Part shown: positions 8,257-16,024 of the stretch, piece after piece
Position numbering within the stretch: position 1 is the stretch's first letter
Layout of the letters: each line of letters opens with the position of its first letter
From: an uncultured Lachnospiraceae bacterium
Lineage (GTDB): Bacteria; Bacillota; Clostridia; Lachnospirales; Lachnospiraceae
Assembly: GCA_910586015.1 (NCBI GenBank)
Contig: CAJUGJ010000007.1
Span: 1 to 23,800 of the forward strand
DNA: 23,800 bases
Reading direction: 5' to 3'
Made by a program: the position numbers and the translations under genes
The notes under the pieces: generated by a model
What the model saw: the letters and a program-made list of their open reading frames with translations, nothing else
The model's database searches: none
What the model was told of the DNA's origin: nothing

Positions 8257-9156
8257 ATGGAGTTATGGTTATGGGCTATTATTGGCATTATGGCTTTGAT
8301 TATCGTTGCTTTGCTTATAAAAATTTATATCCTACAAAAAGCCGCAAAGGATATTGCAAATGCCTTTGTTGATAGGCTTATAACTGACACCAATACGCTC
8401 ATTGATATTTCTTGCAACGACAGAAATATGCGTAGGTTAGCGAATACTATAAATGTTGAACTCCGTAAACTCCGCGTGCAGCAGCGTCATTTTCAGCAGG
8501 GAGATATGGAACTCAAAAATGCTGTTACGAATATATCTCACGATTTAAGAACACCATTAACAGCTATCTGTGGATATTTAGATTTGCTTGAACAGGAAGA
8601 AAAAACTGAAAAAGTGGAACGGTATATTGAAGTAATTCGAAATCGGTCAGAAATGTTAATGCAGTTAACCGAGGAACTGTTTCGATATTCAGTTATTATT
8701 TCCAAAGGTAACAATACAATTAGAGAGCCTGTTTCCATAAACAGCATTTTAGAAGAAAGCATAGCAGCTTTCTATACTGCTCTAAATGAGAAAGGTATTA
8801 CACCGAAAATACAAATGTCAGAATATAATATTATTAGAACGCTTGACCGTTCCTCATTAGCCCGTGTGTTTTCTAATCTTTTGAACAATGCAATTAAATA
8901 TAGTGACGGAGATTTAGATATTACTTTGTCAGAAACAGGTAATATTACTTTTACAAATACAGCATCTGGATTGGACGGGGTGCAAGTTGGCAAATTATTT
9001 GACCGATTTTATACAGTGGAAGCTGCGAGAAAGTCGACAGGTTTAGGTCTGGCAATCGCCAGAACATTGATTGAGCAAATGAACGGAACAATATCAGCTA
9101 AGTATTTTGAGAACAAGTTAAGTATTTGCATTTCGTTTCCAGATATAAAAGTCTAA
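8257..9156 (+). CDS. Sensor histidine kinase
   Basis: A 299-residue kinase. It has a single N-terminal membrane segment (residues 3-26), a short linker and no extracellular sensing domain. The H box NISHDLRTPLTAI carries phospho-acceptor H95; the N box is NLLNNAIKYSDGD, and the G box is GLGLAIARTLIEQ. Lacking a sensor domain, it may read the state of the adjacent exporter rather than a ligand, as proposed for kinases paired with peptide exporters; that is inference. TAAGGAG lies six bases before the ATG, and the gene starts 10 bp after the permease stop. It is the last gene of the module and a hairpin terminator follows. The likely partner is the regulator at 5755-6420. Confidence 0.9.
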   Translation: MELWLWAIIGIMALIIVALLIKIYILQKAAKDIANAFVDRLITDTNTLIDISCNDRNMRRLANTINVELRKLRVQQRHFQQGDMELKNAVTNISHDLRTPLTAICGYLDLLEQEEKTEKVERYIEVIRNRSEMLMQLTEELFRYSVIISKGNNTIREPVSINSILEESIAAFYTALNEKGITPKIQMSEYNIIRTLDRSSLARVFSNLLNNAIKYSDGDLDITLSETGNITFTNTASGLDGVQVGKLFDRFYTVEAARKSTGLGLAIARTLIEQMNGTISAKYFENKLSICISFPDIKV

Positions 9157-9198
9157 AAAATTTTGAAGTTAAACGAATAGAAGCAGACGCATAAGAGG

Positions 9199-9248
9199 CA
9201 AAGTCGATGAGCTTGTGGGCAATCACAGTTTATCGGCTTTGTTCTTTC
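9199..9248 (+). terminator. Hairpin terminator after the kinase gene
   Basis: CAAAGTCGAT (9199-9208) pairs with ATCGGCTTTG (9232-9241), with one G-U wobble, and a T-rich run follows. It separates the exporter operon from the recombinase cluster. Confidence 0.55.
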
Positions 9249-9370
9249 TATAACCATAAATAAAACAAGCCTGCTGTGCAAATTATGGAACAGAAATTTT
9301 TGTTAATAGGACATCCGAAAAAAGTATATATAGTATAACAATTAATTTATTAAAAATGAGGCGGTTACTG

Positions 9371-9577
9371 TTGAAACAAAGAGAATTTATTTATGTCGAT
9401 GAAATTGTTCCAAAAATTACAGAGCAGGAATATAAAGTATTTTTACTACAGTTCCAAAAGTCACTCCTTTTTTCCCTAAAGAAAAAGGAGATTTTGACTG
9501 ATTCACAATATGAATGTTGTATAGAGGAGCTTGAAAAACAAATTAAAAGAAAGAGAGTTTCTAATGTCAATCAATAA
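9371..9577 (+). CDS. Small recombinase-associated protein
   Basis: A 68-residue protein ending in LTDSQYECCIEELEKQIKRK, a pattern reminiscent of SHOCT-like small proteins encoded beside serine recombinases in Firmicute elements. TTG 9371 is preferred because AGGCGG lies six bases upstream; ATG 9356 in the same frame has no RBS. The 3' end overlaps the recombinase stub at 9564 by 14 bp, so the two are coupled. I cannot assign a biochemical role; a directionality or accessory factor is possible from position only. Confidence 0.55.
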   Translation: MKQREFIYVDEIVPKITEQEYKVFLLQFQKSLLFSLKKKEILTDSQYECCIEELEKQIKRKRVSNVNQ

Positions 9578-9800
9578 ATATGAAATTTTAAGTCCAGAAA
9601 AAAAATATGTAGATCACAAGATACGCGTGGCTGTGTATTGCCGTGTTTCTACTGATAGCCAAGATCAGGTTAATTCGTTTGAAAATCAGAAACGTTATTT
9701 TAAACAGTATATTGAACATAAACCTAATTGGGAACTTTTTGAGATCTTCACTGATATGAAAATATCTAATTTAATACAAATAATAAATGGACTGGAATAG
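9564..9800 (+). pseudogene. Serine recombinase, N-terminal stub
   Basis: This encodes the first part of a serine recombinase: RVAVYCRVSTDSQDQ carries the catalytic serine and arginine context, followed by FENQKRYFKQYI and NWELFEIFTD. The homologous reading stops about at TDMKIS, where other family members read ADEGISGT; the frame then ends at a TAG after 78 residues. The rest of the catalytic domain, the recombinase domain and the zinc ribbon are absent, so the product cannot be an active recombinase. An internal deletion between about 9765 and 9840 is the simplest cause. The complementary C-terminal part of a similar protein lies at 21444-22835. Confidence 0.75.
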
Positions 9801-9869
9801 GGACAAACCTATCACTCATAAGATGTTTAATGGGATAAGTCAATTATATTGTTACAAGGGGGAATAACA

Positions 9870-10088
9870 GTGAACAGTAAACAATTTGACGCAGAGCTGA
9901 TGTACTGGATAGCGCTTTCCATAGCAAAATCTATGAGAAAAGAGGAAGTGATTACAATGGAAGAATACAATCAGATTGATACAATTCTATTAGAAAAATA
10001 TCAACCGACTTTAGGAACATTATTGGCTGGAAAAGTCTTAAATGAAGAGAACCTTTTGAGTGGAAAGTTGGATTTATGCCTAAAATAA
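9870..10088 (+). CDS. Small recombinase-associated protein
   Basis: A 72-residue protein beginning with GTG 9870, preceded by AAGGGGGA. It contains LMYWIALSIAKSMRKEEVIT followed by YNQIDTILLEKYQPTLG, again a short helical SHOCT-like pattern. It overlaps the downstream recombinase start at 10076 by 13 bp. Each of the first two recombinase genes is thus preceded by such a small overlapping gene. Function unknown; position suggests an accessory role for the recombinase. Confidence 0.55.
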   Translation: MNSKQFDAELMYWIALSIAKSMRKEEVITMEEYNQIDTILLEKYQPTLGTLLAGKVLNEENLLSGKLDLCLK

Positions 10089-11296
10089 AAAAAGTAGAAT
10101 CTCTTTTTTTACCACTTCAAAAACCCAAAAAAGTAGCTGTTTATGCAAGGGTTTCAAAAGAAACAGGACAACTTATTCATTCTATTTCTGCACAAATAAA
10201 CTATTATAGTAACATGATTAAAAAAAATCCTAAATGGGAATACGCGGGAGTATATGCTGATTATGGGATAACAGGAACATCCATTTTTAAACGGGAAGAA
10301 TTTCAGAGAATGATAATGGACTGTGAAAAGGGAAAAATTGATGTTATCCTGACAAAAAGCATATCAAGATTTGCAAGAAATACCGTTGATCTTTTAAATA
10401 CAGTCCGATATTTAAAATCGCTTGGTATTGAAGTCTGGTTTGAAAAGGAACAGATCCATTCCTGTTCAAAAGATAGTGAGCTTATGCTTTCGTTTCTTGC
10501 TTCCTTTGCACAAGAAGAAAGTTATTCTATCAGTGAAAATATAAAGTGGGGAATCCGAAAGAGGTTTGAAGTTGGAGAAAGTAGAGAGATAAATAAACAT
10601 GTTTTAGGTTATCAATATGATGAAGAACAGAAAAAGTATGTTATTATTCCACAGGAAGCAGAGATTATTCGTTGGATATTTCATTTATATCTTGAGGGGT
10701 TTTCTCTTAGAAAAATTGCCAAAACATTAAATGACAAAGAAATGGTTACAATAAACGGTTGCAAGTTTACAGAAGCTTCGTTAAATACTATAATTCATAA
10801 TGAAATTTATATAGGTGATATTAGACACCAGAAATGTTTTGTAAAAGATCCTATTATAAAAAAGAAAGTTTTAAATCGAGGACAACTTCCCCAATATTAT
10901 ATAAAAGATTGTCATGAGGCAATTTTGGATAGAGAGACTTATAAAAAAGTACAAAAAGAAATAAAAGACAGAGCAAATAAAACGAATTTAAGGTACTGCT
11001 TTTCAGGTAGTATCTGCTGTGGCATCTGTGGAAATTATTATATAAGAAAAAAAGACGTAGTAAAAGGGAAAGCATATATATATTGGCTCTGTAGTTCTAA
11101 AAAGAAAAGAGGAATCATCTGCAAAAGTATAAATTTTAGGGAAGAAGAATTAGAACAAATTTGTGTACAGGTTCTTGAAATAGATAAATTTGAGAAAACG
11201 ATTTTTAAAAACAGGATTACAAAGATAACTGTTTTAGAAAATGGAGATTTAAAATTTCATTTTGTAGAAGGTGGAGTAATCATAAAACAAAGATGA
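10076..11296 (+). CDS. Large serine recombinase (second of the cluster)
   Basis: A 406-residue recombinase. The resolvase-type catalytic domain spans roughly residues 18-160: S27 in VYARVSKE, then DYGITGTS, and TKSISRFARNTVDLLN, which holds the conserved arginines. The recombinase domain follows (about residues 170-290), then a zinc ribbon with CGICGNYY near residue 320 and a later WLCSSKKKRGIICKS. It has only a short tail after the ribbon and lacks the long coiled coil of full-size large serine integrases. It overlaps the small gene at 9870 by 13 bp and is followed 35 bp later by the third recombinase. Such recombinases excise or integrate elements at short attachment sites without homology. 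It appears intact. Confidence 0.88.
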   Translation: MPKIKKVESLFLPLQKPKKVAVYARVSKETGQLIHSISAQINYYSNMIKKNPKWEYAGVYADYGITGTSIFKREEFQRMIMDCEKGKIDVILTKSISRFARNTVDLLNTVRYLKSLGIEVWFEKEQIHSCSKDSELMLSFLASFAQEESYSISENIKWGIRKRFEVGESREINKHVLGYQYDEEQKKYVIIPQEAEIIRWIFHLYLEGFSLRKIAKTLNDKEMVTINGCKFTEASLNTIIHNEIYIGDIRHQKCFVKDPIIKKKVLNRGQLPQYYIKDCHEAILDRETYKKVQKEIKDRANKTNLRYCFSGSICCGICGNYYIRKKDVVKGKAYIYWLCSSKKKRGIICKSINFREEELEQICVQVLEIDKFEKTIFKNRITKITVLENGDLKFHFVEGGVIIKQR

Positions 11297-11331
11297 CACA
11301 AAATACTTTTTTATAAAGGGGAGAATAGAGA

Positions 11332-12759
11332 TTGACAAAAAATGTGATTATAATACCAGCAACAAAAGAAAAGTACAACAAAGATTCTGTTCAAAATTTT
11401 AAAAGACGTAGAGTTGCCGCCTATGCTCGTGTTAGTACAAGCCATGAAGAGCAGCAGAGTAGTTACGAGGCACAAGTAGAGTATTATACAAATTATATCA
11501 AACAACAAAAACAATGGGAATTTGTATCTGTGTATGCTGATGAAGGGATTACAGGTTGTAATACTAAAAATAGAGATGGATTTAATAGTATGATAGCAGA
11601 TGCTCTAAATAATCGAATTGATCTAATTATCACTAAGTCAGTATCAAGATTTGCAAGAAATACAGTAGATAGTTTAACTACTATTCGTAAGTTGAAGGAG
11701 AAGAATGTAGAATGTTATTTCGAGAAAGAAAACATTTGGACATTTGATAGTAAAGGTGAACTACTTCTCACGATTATGTCCTCATTAGCACAAGAAGAAA
11801 GTCGTTCTATTTCGGAAAATTGTACATGGGGGCAAAGAAAGCGATTTGCAGATGGAAAGGTGACAGTTCCATTTCAAAGATTTCTTGGTTATGATCGAGG
11901 GGAAGATGGTAATTTAGTAATAAATGAAGAACAGGCAAAAACTATCCGAAAAATATATGGACTTTTCTTACAGGGAAGATCCCCTTATTCGATTGCAAAG
12001 TTACTTACAAAGGAAAATATTCTCACGCCGGGAAGCAAAAAAGTTTGGTCACAAAGTACAGTAAAAAGTATACTTACTAACGAAAAATATAAAGGTGACG
12101 CCCTTTTACAAAAGGTCTATACAGTGGATTTTTTATCTAAAAAAAAGAAGATAAATGAAGGTGAAATTCCACAATATTATGTAGAAGGAAATCATAAAGC
12201 GATTATACCGCCTGCTATATTTGATATAGTGCAAAAGAAGATAAAAGTACATTATTCTGGTAAAAACCGCAGAAGCAGTGTTGGCATTTTTTCTGGTAAA
12301 ATCAAATGTGGTGATTGTGGAAGCTGGTATGGTGCAAAAGTATGGCATTCTACTGATAAATATCGCAGAACAGTATGGCAGTGTAATCACAAATTTGACG
12401 GTCAAAAAAAATGTAGTACTCCTCATTTAAACGAAGAAATACTCAAAGAACTGTTTGTGAAAGCAGTCAACCTCCTTTTTACAGAAAAGAAAAAAATGAT
12501 AGAAGACTATAATACTATTAAAAATACAATTTACGATACCAGTATATTAGAAATAGAACAAAAAAGGTTACAACAGTGTATGGAAAAGCAAAATAGAAAA
12601 AAGGCAATGGAAAAATTTTTAAATCAAATAAAAATATTAGACAGAATTTATATGGAATTTGATGAAGATAGTTGGTATAGTCTTATAGAATATATCACTA
12701 TTTTTGATAAGAAAGATATTCGGTTTACATTTAAGAATGGAGTAGAAATACGAGTATAA
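11332..12759 (+). CDS. Large serine recombinase (third of the cluster)
   Basis: A 475-residue recombinase. It has catalytic S35 in YARVSTSHEE, DEGITGCN, TKSVSRFARNTVDSL and MSSLAQEESRSISEN in the catalytic domain. The recombinase domain is centred on residues 190-300, and a zinc ribbon CGDCGSWYG...WQCNHKF...KKCSTPH starts near residue 326. A Lys/Glu-rich helical tail ends in a beta-like KDIRFTFKNGVEIRV. TTG 11332 is the start, supported by AAGGGGAG eight bases upstream. Being the last gene before the apparent element end (about 12,840-12,866), it is the best candidate for the enzyme acting at that junction. The sequence is complete, with no missing catalytic residue. Confidence 0.9.
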   Translation: MTKNVIIIPATKEKYNKDSVQNFKRRRVAAYARVSTSHEEQQSSYEAQVEYYTNYIKQQKQWEFVSVYADEGITGCNTKNRDGFNSMIADALNNRIDLIITKSVSRFARNTVDSLTTIRKLKEKNVECYFEKENIWTFDSKGELLLTIMSSLAQEESRSISENCTWGQRKRFADGKVTVPFQRFLGYDRGEDGNLVINEEQAKTIRKIYGLFLQGRSPYSIAKLLTKENILTPGSKKVWSQSTVKSILTNEKYKGDALLQKVYTVDFLSKKKKINEGEIPQYYVEGNHKAIIPPAIFDIVQKKIKVHYSGKNRRSSVGIFSGKIKCGDCGSWYGAKVWHSTDKYRRTVWQCNHKFDGQKKCSTPHLNEEILKELFVKAVNLLFTEKKKMIEDYNTIKNTIYDTSILEIEQKRLQQCMEKQNRKKAMEKFLNQIKILDRIYMEFDEDSWYSLIEYITIFDKKDIRFTFKNGVEIRV

Positions 12760-12813
12760 AGGTTAGGATTTACACTTATACTATCTAAAGAAAAATTGAT
12801 AGATGGAGATAAT

Positions 12814-12842
12814 AAACAGATTTATACTGAATAAATCTGTTT
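12814..12842 (+). terminator. Perfect 12-bp inverted repeat at the element end
   Basis: AAACAGATTTAT (12814-12825) and ATAAATCTGTTT (12831-12842) are perfect complements around a 5-base loop, 55 bp after the last recombinase stop. It may act as a weak terminator, or it may be part of the attachment-site arm, since the interrupted gene resumes about 25 bp later. Confidence 0.5.
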
Positions 12843-12865
12843 GATTGACGAATCATTATATGTTA

Positions 12866-13168
12866 GTTATGAGTTTGGCATATGGAAATATTACTTCGTT
12901 AGAGGCTGCTGATCATTTTAGTATTGAAGCAACCAGTATAACTAGCGATTTAGTTAGTAGAGTGCACAGGGAAGGAAAAGAACTTTATGCGTGGACAGTC
13001 AATACGCAAGAAAGTATCAGAAAAATGATAGAATTAAATGTAGATAATATTATTACTGATAATATTTCATTAGCAAAAAAAACAATTTATGAGGGAAAAA
13101 ATAGTGATCTGATTAACAAATATATAAAGTTATTGGAAAGAATTTTTATGAAAGAAAGTAATTCCTAG
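12866..13168 (+). pseudogene. Glycerophosphodiester phosphodiesterase, 3' fragment
   Basis: About 100 C-terminal residues of a GDPD-family protein: VMSLAYGNI, then SIEATSITSDLVSRVH, the characteristic GKELYAWTVNTQ, and VDNIITDNISLAKKTI. The TIM-barrel N-terminal part with the catalytic His and Glu residues is missing, so no enzyme can be made. The family hydrolyses glycerophosphodiesters to glycerol-3-phosphate. The homologous reading begins at about 12866; upstream codons back to 12845 are open but do not look like GDPD. The abrupt start directly behind a recombinase cluster indicates that the element inserted into this gene. No good start codon with an RBS is seen. Confidence 0.8.
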
Positions 13169-13185
13169 CACAGGAGGAGATTATT

Positions 13186-13269
13186 ATGTTCCCTATACCA
13201 AACGTTCTGCTGACGAATCGATTATCCGATGTTGTAAAAAATCTTGTTCCATTTGAAAAAGACATATAA
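13186..13269 (+). CDS. Short ORF of 27 residues with strong RBS
   Basis: ATG 13186 is preceded by AGGAGGAGA at ideal spacing. The peptide MFPIPNVLLTNRLSDVV and a short tail end at TAA 13269. I recognise no family. It could be a real small protein coupled to the phosphodiesterase gene, or the first codons of a gene whose remainder was deleted. Confidence 0.3.
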   Translation: MFPIPNVLLTNRLSDVVKNLVPFEKDI

Positions 13270-13302
13270 TTAAACGCAGAAATGTTATTTTTCTAAGAAA
13301 GG

Positions 13303-13388
13303 CTGTTGTACTAAGAATCAAATATACAGGATATAATATAAAATCTTATTATATCTTGTATATATTTTTCTTAGTATAACAGTTTTTT
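13303..13388 (+). terminator. Long hairpin terminator
   Basis: CTGTTGTACTAAGAA (13303-13317) pairs with TTCTTAGTATAACAG (13368-13382), apart from one bulge or mismatch. An inner stem ATACAGGATATAATA/TATTATATCTTGTAT is nested inside, and seven T residues follow. It ends transcription coming from the phosphodiesterase side, just before the TetR promoter. Confidence 0.75.
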
Positions 13389-13409
13389 TATATATATTTT
13401 GAAAAGATG

Positions 13410-13438
13410 TTGACAAGCGAATATACATCATATATAAT
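13410..13438 (+). promoter_or_regulatory. Consensus sigma-A promoter of the TetR operon
   Basis: TTGACA at 13410-13415 and TATAAT at 13433-13438 with exactly 17 bp between them, a perfect consensus match. The operator palindrome begins at the -10 box, so repressor binding would block it. Confidence 0.8.
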
Positions 13439-13466
13439 ATAAATGAACATGTTCATTTATATTATA
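13433..13466. promoter_or_regulatory. Perfect 34-bp palindrome, likely TetR operator
   Basis: Bases 13433-13449 are the exact reverse complement of 13450-13466; the centre is TGAACATGTTCA. It covers the -10 box and the presumed transcription start of the adjacent TetR gene, so autorepression is likely. Confidence 0.75.
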
Positions 13467-13481
13467 GGAAAGGGGAATCAA

Positions 13482-14030
13482 ATGAGAAAGAAAGATGATA
13501 AGCTACGGGAAACATTATTGGATATGGCACATAATATTGCAGAAACGGAAGGGATAGATAAAATCAATATTCGTACTATTGCAAAAAAGACAGGTATAGC
13601 AAGTGGTACAGTATATAATTATTTTTCAAATAAAGACGACATTCTTCTTGCTCTTACAGAAGAATATTGGAAACAGACTCTTTCAGAAATGAAAGAAATA
13701 ATTAAATCCAATTCCTTTTGCGATCAAATCCAAGAAGTTTTTATTTTTCTTAAACAGAAAATAGATTGTTCTGGTGGAAAACTTATGAATAGTCTCAATA
13801 ATGTAGAAATAGCAGGACAAAAGCGTATGGCATCTGTACAATTAGAATTAAAAACTTTCTTAATTCAACTTATTGAAAAGGATCCAAATATAGATAAAGA
13901 GATTTGGAATAAAAATTTTATAAAAGAACGATTTATAGAGTTTATTATGCTGAATATGATGGCATTATTAAAAACAAAAGAGCCCGATATTGATTTTTTA
14001 ATTATAGTTATCAATCGTATGATTTACTAG
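13482..14030 (+). CDS. TetR/AcrR-family transcriptional repressor
   Basis: A 182-residue protein. The N-terminal helix-turn-helix domain (about residues 8-55) reads IRTIAKKTGIASGTVYNYFS followed by NKDDILLAL, the standard TetR signature. The C-terminal ligand-binding half is helical and not assignable. ATG 13482 follows AAAGGGGA; the longer in-frame ATG at 13443 would put the start inside the operator palindrome, so it is rejected. Two membrane-protein genes follow closely and are probably co-transcribed and controlled by it. The inducer is unknown. Confidence 0.9.
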   Translation: MRKKDDKLRETLLDMAHNIAETEGIDKINIRTIAKKTGIASGTVYNYFSNKDDILLALTEEYWKQTLSEMKEIIKSNSFCDQIQEVFIFLKQKIDCSGGKLMNSLNNVEIAGQKRMASVQLELKTFLIQLIEKDPNIDKEIWNKNFIKERFIEFIMLNMMALLKTKEPDIDFLIIVINRMIY

Positions 14031-14048
14031 ATAGAAATGGAGGTTACT

Positions 14049-14711
14049 ATGCCACAGGCGATTGCGGAAACTACTTTTGATGTTTTATATCTTAGTGCTG
14101 CCCTAATTGTAGGAATTACTATGCTCATAAAGGGAAAAAGTCGTTTGGTAAAAAAGGCAGGGTGTATGGCGACACTACTTGGAGCAGGAGATGCGTTTCA
14201 TCTTATTCCACGCTGCTATGCTCTTTTTACAACAGGTCTTGAAAAAAATGCAGCAGCATTGGGAATCGGAAAATTTATTACATCTATTACAATGACTATT
14301 TTTTATTTGATATTGTATTTTATCTGGCGTGACTATTACCAAATTAAAGAAAGAAAAGATCTTACAAAAATTATGTACAGGTTAACAGTTTTACGAATTA
14401 TACTTTGTCTGCTTCCACAAAATGAGTGGCTTTCCTATCGCCCGCCACTTTTGTATGGAATTTTGCGAAATATCCCATTTGCTATCATGGGAATTATAAT
14501 CATTATTATTTTTGCACAGGAAATTAAAAGGACAAATGATAAAGTATTTCGCTTTATCCCAATCGCAGTTGCACTATCTTTTGGTTTCTATCTGCCAGTT
14601 GTTCTATTTAGTGGAATAGTTCCGATTGTAGGTATACTTATGATTCCAAAAACACTTGCCTATGTTTGGGTTATATGGATGGGATGGCAGCTTTATAAAC
14701 AATCACAATAA
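14049..14711 (+). CDS. Seven-helix integral membrane protein of unknown function
   Basis: A 220-residue protein with seven hydrophobic segments, for example near residues 8-26, 36-58, 72-93, 112-126, 145-163, 170-190 and 193-215. A distinctive motif GAGDAFHLIPR lies in or after the second segment, with charged and histidine residues that are unusual inside a membrane. I do not recognise the family by name. ATG 14049 is used because GGAGG lies five bases upstream; ATG 14037 overlaps that RBS. It is 18 bp downstream of the TetR gene and precedes a DUF2871 gene, so the three probably form one operon. It has no ATPase motifs, and transporter or sensor roles are only guesses. Confidence 0.7.
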   Translation: MPQAIAETTFDVLYLSAALIVGITMLIKGKSRLVKKAGCMATLLGAGDAFHLIPRCYALFTTGLEKNAAALGIGKFITSITMTIFYLILYFIWRDYYQIKERKDLTKIMYRLTVLRIILCLLPQNEWLSYRPPLLYGILRNIPFAIMGIIIIIIFAQEIKRTNDKVFRFIPIAVALSFGFYLPVVLFSGIVPIVGILMIPKTLAYVWVIWMGWQLYKQSQ

Positions 14712-14729
14712 ACGGAAACGAGGATGAAG

Positions 14730-15143
14730 ATGGAAAAACGTTATGCTAATTTAGCTTTGGTCTATGCAGTTATTGCTATGGTATTTGGAGTATTTTATAG
14801 AGAGTTTACAAAGATTAAATATTTTACAGGTCAAACAAATCTATCCATTATACATACACATTATTTCTTACTTGGAATGTTCTTTTTTCTTATACTTATG
14901 TGCACAGAAAAATTGTTTAAGTTTTCGGATAAGAATACAAAAAAGATTATAATTATTTATCAGACTGGATTAAATATTACTGGACTTGCTTTTTTGATAC
15001 GTGGGTTAATACAAGTACAAAAAATAGTGGATTTGAGTAAGGCAATAGACGCATCTATTTCTGGAATTGCAGGAATAGGACATATTTTAATGGGAATCAA
15101 TATTATTCTTATATTGATAAAGATTAAAAAAAGTGCTAGTTAA
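14730..15143 (+). CDS. DUF2871-family membrane protein
   Basis: A 137-residue protein with four hydrophobic segments. The first part reads VFGVFYREFTKIKYFTGQT and then SIIHTHYFLLGMFFFLILM, which matches my memory of DUF2871. The conserved YREFTK and HTHYF residues at membrane borders suggest a functional site, but no biochemical role is established. ATG 14730 is chosen because ACGAGG ends six bases before it; the in-frame ATG at 14724 touches that RBS. It is the last gene of the TetR-controlled set and ends 12 bp before a hairpin terminator. The protein looks complete. Confidence 0.75.
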   Translation: MEKRYANLALVYAVIAMVFGVFYREFTKIKYFTGQTNLSIIHTHYFLLGMFFFLILMCTEKLFKFSDKNTKKIIIIYQTGLNITGLAFLIRGLIQVQKIVDLSKAIDASISGIAGIGHILMGINIILILIKIKKSAS

Positions 15144-15155
15144 AGAAAATAATAA

Positions 15156-15200
15156 GAGCTATTGAAAAATAGGTTTTGATTCCTAGATTTTCAATAGCTC
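15156..15200. terminator. Bidirectional hairpin terminator
   Basis: GAGCTATTGAAAA (15156-15168) pairs with TTTTCAATAGCTC (15188-15200), and TAGG/CCTA extends the stem inside. It lies between convergent genes; the minus-strand side is followed by a T-rich run. Confidence 0.75.
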
Positions 15201-15221
15201 CTTGTGTTTCAATAGAAGTTA

Positions 15222-15962
15222 TTAGTATAAAGTTAAATCACACATAAATTTCCAGTAACTTGTTCTTTTTTGTACTGCTTCTGGATCAAGTGCGTTAAGT
15301 CGTTTTATAAATGGTTTATAAAGCGTTTTTTGATGTTTAAAAATATAGTCTTCTTCTATCTTATCTGGATGTTCTTGAAGAAAAGTATGTATCTTTTGAG
15401 TAAAGGAAGGATAAAACGCTCTCCAGTAAGCCATAGATAACAAATATTGTTCTAAGCTACTATTGACAAAAATAAACGTATCTTTATAAATACATTGCCA
15501 GATAGTTCCTGTTTTTAATTCTACTAAGATCAGGGTACAACTTTCAGATTTCTCCCAAATTTTATTTTCATCTGGCTGTCTATAATTACAAATGATACAG
15601 CTTCTACTTAAATTTTTAGATTCTCCAATAATCAGATACTTTTTCTTCGCAATTTGTTTTATAGTAAGACAACTAAGCCAAAATATAATTCCATTTGTGA
15701 CTTCTTTTTTAAAATCCTCTTCCTCGTCAGGAGAACGCCAATCGATAAATTGATCTGGTAAACCCACCTTTACAAGAAAATTTCTAATATTTTCAGGAAT
15801 TTCTAAATTTTTTAAACGATACTCTGGATATCTTCCTATAGAGGGCTCAGATAAAAATTTGATATCAGGTTCTAAGTCTATTTCTTCAGTTAAAGATTGT
15901 TTATAAAATTGAAACATAGATGGATATTTCATCCAATTCGCCACATTAAAACTTTCTTTCAT
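15222..15962 (-). CDS. SUKH-4-like immunity protein
   Basis: A 246-residue cytoplasmic protein. It fits the SUKH-4 pattern as I recall it: IPENIRNFLVKVGLPDQF near residues 55-72, then KYLIIGES, then LVELKTGTIWQC and FIFVNSSLEQYLLSM. SUKH proteins are immunity factors in polymorphic-toxin systems, binding and neutralising nuclease or other toxins. It is the third gene of the minus-strand operon after the chemoreceptor and an all-helical protein gene. Its ATG (15960-15962) overlaps a TGA in the frame of the preceding gene as ATGA, beyond that gene's amber stop. AAAAGGGAAG provides the RBS. No cognate toxin gene is visible, so a lone immunity gene or another role is possible. Confidence 0.65.
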   Translation of the reverse strand: MKESFNVANWMKYPSMFQFYKQSLTEEIDLEPDIKFLSEPSIGRYPEYRLKNLEIPENIRNFLVKVGLPDQFIDWRSPDEEEDFKKEVTNGIIFWLSCLTIKQIAKKKYLIIGESKNLSRSCIICNYRQPDENKIWEKSESCTLILVELKTGTIWQCIYKDTFIFVNSSLEQYLLSMAYWRAFYPSFTQKIHTFLQEHPDKIEEDYIFKHQKTLYKPFIKRLNALDPEAVQKRTSYWKFMCDLTLY

Positions 15963-16024
15963 ATTTTATCTTCCCTTTTAAAATATTTTACCTTACAATA
16001 GGGACACCAATAACATTTTTGAAT

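Larger units (their letters stand above)
1..12865. mobile_element. Right-hand part of a serine-recombinase integrative element
   Basis: The defence operon, the exporter module and the terminal recombinase cluster end where the 3' fragment of a phosphodiesterase gene begins. Recombinase genes next to the insertion point are the usual arrangement in such elements. The right end is placed between 12,840 and 12,866. The left end and the other half of the target gene lie outside the window, and no conjugation genes are seen here, so the element type is undecided. Confidence 0.5.

Noticed and set aside
13443..13481. Longer TetR start at ATG 13443
   Set aside because: It falls inside the operator palindrome just after the -10 box, where no RBS or sufficient leader exists; ATG 13482 has AAAGGGGA.
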